Assembly: GCF_009711165.2 (NCBI RefSeq) | Contig: NZ_WMID02000032.1 | Span: 3,296-67,295, forward strand | Direction: 5' to 3' | DNA: 64,000 nucleotides | DNA from: Flavobacterium sp. MC2016-06 | GTDB lineage: Bacteria > Bacteroidota > Bacteroidia > Flavobacteriales > Flavobacteriaceae | Shown: positions 59,978 through 64,000 of the stretch, piece by piece | How positions within the stretch are numbered: position 1 is the stretch's first letter | How the letters are laid out: every line of letters begins with the position of its first letter | Translations under genes and position numbers: made by a program | Notes under the pieces: generated by a model | Told to the model about the DNA's origin: nothing | Database searches by the model: none | What the model saw: only the letters and a program-made list of their open reading frames with translations

Positions 59978-60322
59978 TTATTTTACTTTATTAAGAATAG
60001 CTTTAAAAGCTTCTGGGTGGTTCATAGCCAAATCTGCAAGAACTTTACGGTTCAATTCGATTCCGTTAGCTTTAACTTTACCCATGAATTGAGAATAAGA
60101 CATTCCTTCTAATCTAGCTCCAGCGTTGATACGTTGAATCCATAAAGCACGGAAATTTCTTTTATTCTGTTTTCTGTCACGGTAAGCGTAGCTCATTGCT
60201 TTCTCTACCGCGTTCTTAGCAACTGTCCAAACGTTTTTACGTCTACCAAAGAAACCTTTGGCTTGCTTCATTATTTTTTTTCTTCTTGCTCTTTTAGCAA
60301 CTGAATTTACCGATCTTGGCAT
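59978..60322 (-). CDS. rplT: 50S ribosomal protein L20
   Basis: 114 residues. '[70 protein letters not shown]' is the standard L20 sequence: a long basic N-terminal extension and a C-terminal globular part. It organises 23S rRNA early in 50S assembly, and in several bacteria represses its own operon. It is the last gene of the translation operon. Confidence 0.98.
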   Translation of the reverse strand: MPRSVNSVAKRARRKKIMKQAKGFFGRRKNVWTVAKNAVEKAMSYAYRDRKQNKRNFRALWIQRINAGARLEGMSYSQFMGKVKANGIELNRKVLADLAMNHPEAFKAILNKVK

Positions 60323-60423
60323 AATTTTAATGTGTTTTTGTAGCAGGCGTCCTGAATTAAATCAAAGGAACTTAAAAGCCATACTCCAAGGTTATATAAA
60401 TAATTTTTTAACCTAAAGAATTA

Positions 60424-60621
60424 TTAGATAATTCTTAATTGTTGTTTAATGCTTTTCATATCTGTTTTGTGAACTAACGCTGAGTGTGTCAAAGCTAATT
60501 TACGTTTTTTAGATTTTTTAGTCAAGATGTGACTTTTAAAAGCATGCTTTCTTTTAATCTTTCCAGAACCAGTAACTTTAAAACGTTTCTTAGCGCTAGA
60601 TTTTGTTTTCATTTTAGGCAT
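60424..60621 (-). CDS. rpmI: 50S ribosomal protein L35
   Basis: 65 residues, '[54 protein letters not shown]...', the canonical basic L35. It lies 101 bp before rplT and 115 bp after infC on the same strand. Confidence 0.98.
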   Translation of the reverse strand: MPKMKTKSSAKKRFKVTGSGKIKRKHAFKSHILTKKSKKRKLALTHSALVHKTDMKSIKQQLRII

Positions 60622-60736
60622 TTTTCCTAGTGTTTTAATTTATTCTTACTTACTTATATCTTGGTCTAAAGGTTTAAATATTTAACCTCAAAAGTCAATT
60701 TCTTAACTTTTGAGTTTAATATTTTTATTTTAAGAC

Positions 60737-61294
60737 TTATTTCTTCTTCTTCGGAGCAATGAACATAATCATTCTCTTTCCTTCCAAAACCGGCATAGCC
60801 TCAACTTTACCGTGTTCTTCTAAATCTGTAGCCAAACGTAATAATAAAATCTGTCCTTGATCTTTGTAGATAATAGAACGTCCTTTAAAGAAAACGAAAG
60901 CTTTTAATTTAGCACCTTCTTTTAAGAATTTCTCAGCATTCTTCCTTTTAAACTCGTAATCATGCTCATCCGTTTGAGGACCAAATCTAATTTCTTTTAC
61001 AACAACTTGAGACGACTTAGCTTTTAATGCTTTATCACGTTTCTTTTGCTCGTAAACAAATTTCTTGTAATCCATGATTTTACAAACCGGTGGCTCAGCA
61101 TTTGGCGAAATCTCAACTAAATCCAATTCAAATTGGTCTGCCAAACGTAAGGCATCTGCTAGTTTAAATACACCAGGCTCGATGTTTTCACCGACTAGTC
61201 TCACTTCTTGTACACCACGAATAAGATTGTTTATCCTATGTGCATCTTTTTTTTCTACTCGAGGTTGAAAACCTCTGTTGCTTCTTATTGCTAT
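60737..61294 (-). CDS. infC: translation initiation factor IF-3, apparent AUA start
   Basis: 185 residues when begun at the ATA at 61294 ([29 protein letters not shown]...). No ATG is in frame; the first GTG (61204) would delete the conserved N-terminal '[23 protein letters not shown]' segment. IF-3 genes often use rare start codons such as AUU so that IF-3 represses itself, and AUA fits that pattern. Two domains follow: N-terminal (about 20-90) and C-terminal (about 95-180). It checks the initiator codon on the 30S subunit. The gene starts 16 bp after thrS. Confidence 0.93.
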   Translation of the reverse strand: MAIRSNRGFQPRVEKKDAHRINNLIRGVQEVRLVGENIEPGVFKLADALRLADQFELDLVEISPNAEPPVCKIMDYKKFVYEQKKRDKALKAKSSQVVVKEIRFGPQTDEHDYEFKRKNAEKFLKEGAKLKAFVFFKGRSIIYKDQGQILLLRLATDLEEHGKVEAMPVLEGKRMIMFIAPKKKK

Positions 61295-61310
61295 GACTTT
61301 ATAATTTAAG

Positions 61311-63257
61311 TTAAACTGTAAAAACTTTTAATGTCTTATTTATTTCTTCGTTTACAATTCTGACAAATTCTTCAATTGTAACTGTAATATTCCCTTTTCC
61401 TTCTTGTCCGTGACGACGAATAGAAATGGTTCCGTTTTTCTCTTCTTCCTCACCAACGATCAGCATAAATGGTATTTTCTGCATTTCTGCATCTCTAATT
61501 TTCTTACCAATAGTCTCGCTTCGGTTGTCAATTAGGGCGCGAATTTCGTGATTTTCTAGCAAATCTAAAACTTTTTTAGCATATATTTCGTATTTCTCAC
61601 TCAAAGACAAGATAATAGCTTGCTCAGGCATTAGCCATAGTGGGAAATTTCCTGCAGTGTGCTCTAGTAAAATTGCTATAAAACGTTCCATAGAACCAAA
61701 TGGAGCTCTGTGAATCATAACTGGACGATGTAATTCATTATCAGCCCCTTTGTAAGTCAAATCAAAACGCTCAGGAAGGTTGTAATCCACCTGAATAGTT
61801 CCTAATTGCCATTGTCTGCCCAAAGCATCTTTAACCATAAAGTCAAGCTTCGGTCCGTAAAAAGCAGCTTCACCATATTCTACAACAGTATTCAATCCCT
61901 TATCAGCAGCAGCATTGATAATTGCATTCTCAGCTTTCTCCCAATTCTCATCAGTACCAATGTATTTTTCTCTATTTTCTTGATCTCTTAATGAGATTTG
62001 AGCAGTAAAGTTTTCAAAACCTAATGAACCAAATACATATAGTACCAAGTCAATTACTTTTTTAAACTCTTCATCCAATTGTTCTGGAGTACAGAAAATA
62101 TGGGCATCATCCTGAGTAAACCCTCTTACACGAGTTAAGCCATGTAATTCCCCAGATTGCTCATATCTATATACAGTACCAAATTCAGCATAACGTTTAG
62201 GTAAATCTTTATAAGACCATGGTCTTACATTGTAGATTTCACAGTGGTGAGGGCAATTCATAGGTTTTAATAAAAACTCTTCACCTTCAGCAGGAGTGTT
62301 GATTGGTTGAAAACTATCTGCACCATATTTTGCATAGTGCCCAGAAGTAACATAAAGTTCTTTTTGTCCAATATGTGGAGTAACTACTTGCTCATATCCA
62401 GCTTTCTTTTGAGCTTTCTTCAAGAATTGCTCTAAACGATCTCTAAGTGCAGCACCTTTTGGTAACCATAAAGGTAAACCTTGTCCAACTTTCTGCGAGA
62501 AAGCAAACAATTCAAGTTCCTTGCCAAGTTTACGGTGGTCACGACGTTTTGCTTCTTCAAGAAGTTCAAGATATTCAGTCAAATCTTTTTGTTTAGGAAA
62601 AGAAGTTCCATAAACGCGAGTTAACTGCTTGTTCTTTTCATCACCACGCCAGTAAGCACCAGCAACACTCATGATTTTCATCGCTTTGATAATTCCAGTA
62701 TTCGGAATATGTCCACCACGACATAAATCAGTAAAAGTAGCATGATCACAAAACGTAATAGTTCCGTCTTCAAGATTCGAAATCAATTCTGTTTTGTAAA
62801 CATTGTCCTTATACATCTCTAAAGCATCAGCTTTACTAACCGGACGCATTTTAAACTCATGTTTTTCTCTAGAAATCTCCAGAACACGATCTTCTATCTT
62901 TTTAAAATCAGCTTCAGTAATTTTTTGGTCTTCAAAATCTACATCATAATAGAATCCATTAGCAATTGCTGGTCCAAGAGTTAGTTTAATTCCAGGATAA
63001 AGTTCTTCAAGAGCTTGCGCCATTACGTGAGAAGTCGAATGCCAAAAAGCTTTTTTACCTTCTGCATCATTCCAAGTATATAAAATAAGACTACCGTGGG
63101 TCGTCAATGGAGTTTCAGTTTCTATTGTTGTACCATTAAAAGACGCAGAAATCACGTTTCTAGCAAATCCTTCACTAATGCTCTTAGCAACCTCCATCGG
63201 AGTTACGCCTGAAGCAAACTCTCTAATTGACCCGTCGGGTAAAGTAATCTTAATCAT
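61311..63257 (-). CDS. thrS: threonine-tRNA ligase
   Basis: 648 residues. TGS domain 1-62 ([27 protein letters not shown]), N2 editing domain about 65-240 with '[11 protein letters not shown]' and '[19 protein letters not shown]', class II catalytic core about 245-540 ('[16 protein letters not shown]', '[18 protein letters not shown]', '[18 protein letters not shown]'), anticodon-binding domain about 545-640. Zinc ligands are in the C-x..-H pattern of 'MNCPHHC' and 'HRAP'. It heads the operon thrS-infC-rpmI-rplT. Confidence 0.98.
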   Translation of the reverse strand: MIKITLPDGSIREFASGVTPMEVAKSISEGFARNVISASFNGTTIETETPLTTHGSLILYTWNDAEGKKAFWHSTSHVMAQALEELYPGIKLTLGPAIANGFYYDVDFEDQKITEADFKKIEDRVLEISREKHEFKMRPVSKADALEMYKDNVYKTELISNLEDGTITFCDHATFTDLCRGGHIPNTGIIKAMKIMSVAGAYWRGDEKNKQLTRVYGTSFPKQKDLTEYLELLEEAKRRDHRKLGKELELFAFSQKVGQGLPLWLPKGAALRDRLEQFLKKAQKKAGYEQVVTPHIGQKELYVTSGHYAKYGADSFQPINTPAEGEEFLLKPMNCPHHCEIYNVRPWSYKDLPKRYAEFGTVYRYEQSGELHGLTRVRGFTQDDAHIFCTPEQLDEEFKKVIDLVLYVFGSLGFENFTAQISLRDQENREKYIGTDENWEKAENAIINAAADKGLNTVVEYGEAAFYGPKLDFMVKDALGRQWQLGTIQVDYNLPERFDLTYKGADNELHRPVMIHRAPFGSMERFIAILLEHTAGNFPLWLMPEQAIILSLSEKYEIYAKKVLDLLENHEIRALIDNRSETIGKKIRDAEMQKIPFMLIVGEEEEKNGTISIRRHGQEGKGNITVTIEEFVRIVNEEINKTLKVFTV

Positions 63258-63277
63258 TGTTTATAATTTTGTGAATG

Positions 63278-63308
63278 CAAATATAGCGTATTCGTAAAAT
63301 ACATACAA
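63278..63308 (-). promoter_or_regulatory. promoter of the thrS operon
   Basis: Minus strand TATATTTG at 63278-63285 and TTG at 63306-63308, 20 bp apart; the -7 box ends 20 bp before the thrS start codon. Confidence 0.6.
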
Positions 63309-63411
63309 TATATAAGTAGAAGTTTATATTTATATGTCAAGAGGACGGATTGAAATATGCATAGGTACAATTTGGCTCCATTATATATTAGGACTTTAGT
63401 TTTGTCTACAA

Positions 63412-63437
63412 CCTAACAGGTTTTCAAAACCTCTTAG
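63412..63437. repeat. palindromic repeat related to copies 1-3
   Basis: CTAACAGGTTTTCAAAACCTCTTAG shares the AGGTTTT(C)AAAACCT core with the hairpins near 3460-3764. Confidence 0.5.
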
Positions 63438-63506
63438 TTTTTTGTACATATATAAGGAAGAGGTTTTGAAACTTTAATATAGTATGATATAAGATGTAGC
63501 ATAATC

Positions 63507-63600
63507 AGGAGCTTAATCCCGCTGTGCGTTCTGATCTTTTTCTTTTTAAAGAAAAAAGCCAAAGGATTTCCACTTCCATCGGGGCTAGGGGAGCTGTTTT
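63507..63600. repeat. interspersed repeat element, copy B
   Basis: This copy matches 3573-3663 in block order: AGGAGCTTAATCCCGCTGTG, CTTTTTAAAGAAAAAAG, AAAGGATTT, CATCGGGGCTAG, GAGCTGTTTTCATAA. It lies in the 742-bp gene-free right end (63258-64000), which otherwise shows no coding frame and ends in an outward promoter. Confidence 0.6.
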
Positions 63601-63929
63601 CATAATAAGGATTGTTTTCATAGGCTTAAATCCCATTTTCAGAAGCAAAAGAGAGACTTTGTGCTTTTGCGTCTTTGCGAGAACCAGCTAAAACGGTCTC
63701 AAAAGCTTAAAAAGGCAGAAAAGGAAAGATTAAAGAATCCTCAAGAAATCCATAAAAAAAACAAAAAAACCAGCAAAACCGGGGATTGAATGAAAATCAA
63801 AATTACCATATAGGTACTGTAAATAAGAAAATTCTCAAAAACAGTAAAAAAGTTTCATTTGTAAAAAAGCTGTTATCAGTAAGTTAAGGAAAGAAGTAAA
63901 AAAAGATTAAAAATAGTTATTAGAAAAGC

Positions 63930-63959
63930 TTGCGTAACTGGAATTGTTGACTACTTTTG
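63930..63959 (+). promoter_or_regulatory. strong promoter at the right window edge
   Basis: TTG at 63930-63932, 19 bp gap, TACTTTTG at 63952-63959: a near-consensus Bacteroidota promoter directed to the right. The following 41 bp hold no start codon, so the product lies past the window; a gene or stable RNA is expected there. Confidence 0.7.
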
Positions 63960-64000
63960 CACCCGCAACAACGCAGACGTTCACTGATATACTGACAGGC

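Noticed and set aside
1..64000. CRISPR array, prophage or insertion sequence
   Set aside because: No regularly spaced repeat-spacer pattern, no integrase, transposase, terminase or structural phage gene was seen.

Overview
The window is a piece of chromosome from a Flavobacteriia member, most likely Flavobacterium. It is AT-rich and lacks Shine-Dalgarno-like spacing. Its promoters are of the Bacteroidota type (TAnnTTTG at -7, TTG at -33). A C-terminal type IX secretion (T9SS) domain, carotenoid genes, a split transketolase, FKBP-type and SusD-style surface lipoproteins and many short palindromic intergenic repeats all fit that group. No prophage, IS transposase, CRISPR array or rRNA gene is visible.

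Layout. (1) 1-3447: a binding-protein-dependent ABC uptake operon (siderophore or cobalamin type), split by a GxxExxY nuclease-like gene framed by 17-22 bp inverted repeats. (2) 3448-7407: an interspersed repeat cluster, RNA-modification genes (trmL, RluE-like), an NlpE-like lipoprotein, a disordered small protein, an SDR and a MepB-like protein. (3) 7692-14935: a T9SS-secreted nuclease facing an operon of PrcB-like lipoprotein, small secreted protein, ECF sigma factor and a candidate double-membrane-spanning anti-sigma/beta-barrel protein. (4) 15113-19095: rmuC and assorted small genes, ending with yceI. (5) 19099-28161: a probable light/photo-oxidative stress island: SDR, TetR, AarF kinase, photolyase, SRPBCC protein, crtZ, crtB, crtI and a CarH-like B12-binding MerR repressor. 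(6) 28234-35486: KirBac channel, TPR protein, Tet(X)-like monooxygenase with a divergent AraC regulator, acyltransferase, IMPase-like protein and a second AraC regulator. (7) 35749-36060: tRNA-Leu(GAG) and two identical tRNA-Lys(TTT) genes. (8) 36188-49356: mostly housekeeping (aroK, PyrR-like, Hsp15-like, split transketolase, tgt, LptF/G, accA, dnaB) with two surface lipoproteins. (9) 49362-59831: two-component systems, including two tandem paralogous TPR histidine kinases with one response regulator, a secreted GATase-like protein, a second EEP nuclease, an AhpD-like protein and a Crp-family regulator. (10) 59978-63257: the thrS-infC-rpmI-rplT translation operon, with infC apparently starting at AUA. 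(11) 63258-64000: thrS promoter, a second copy of the compound repeat and a strong outward promoter at the right edge.

Most interesting: the GxxExxY cassette with inverted termini inside a transporter operon; the ECF sigma/dual-membrane anti-sigma pair with a 33-residue repeat linker; the CarH-type photoreceptor with the intact Wx9EH and ExHxxG motifs plus an 11-bp-period direct repeat over its own promoter; the AUA start of infC; and a Tgt that has lost its three zinc-binding cysteines. Everything here was read by eye; no database search or folding program was run.
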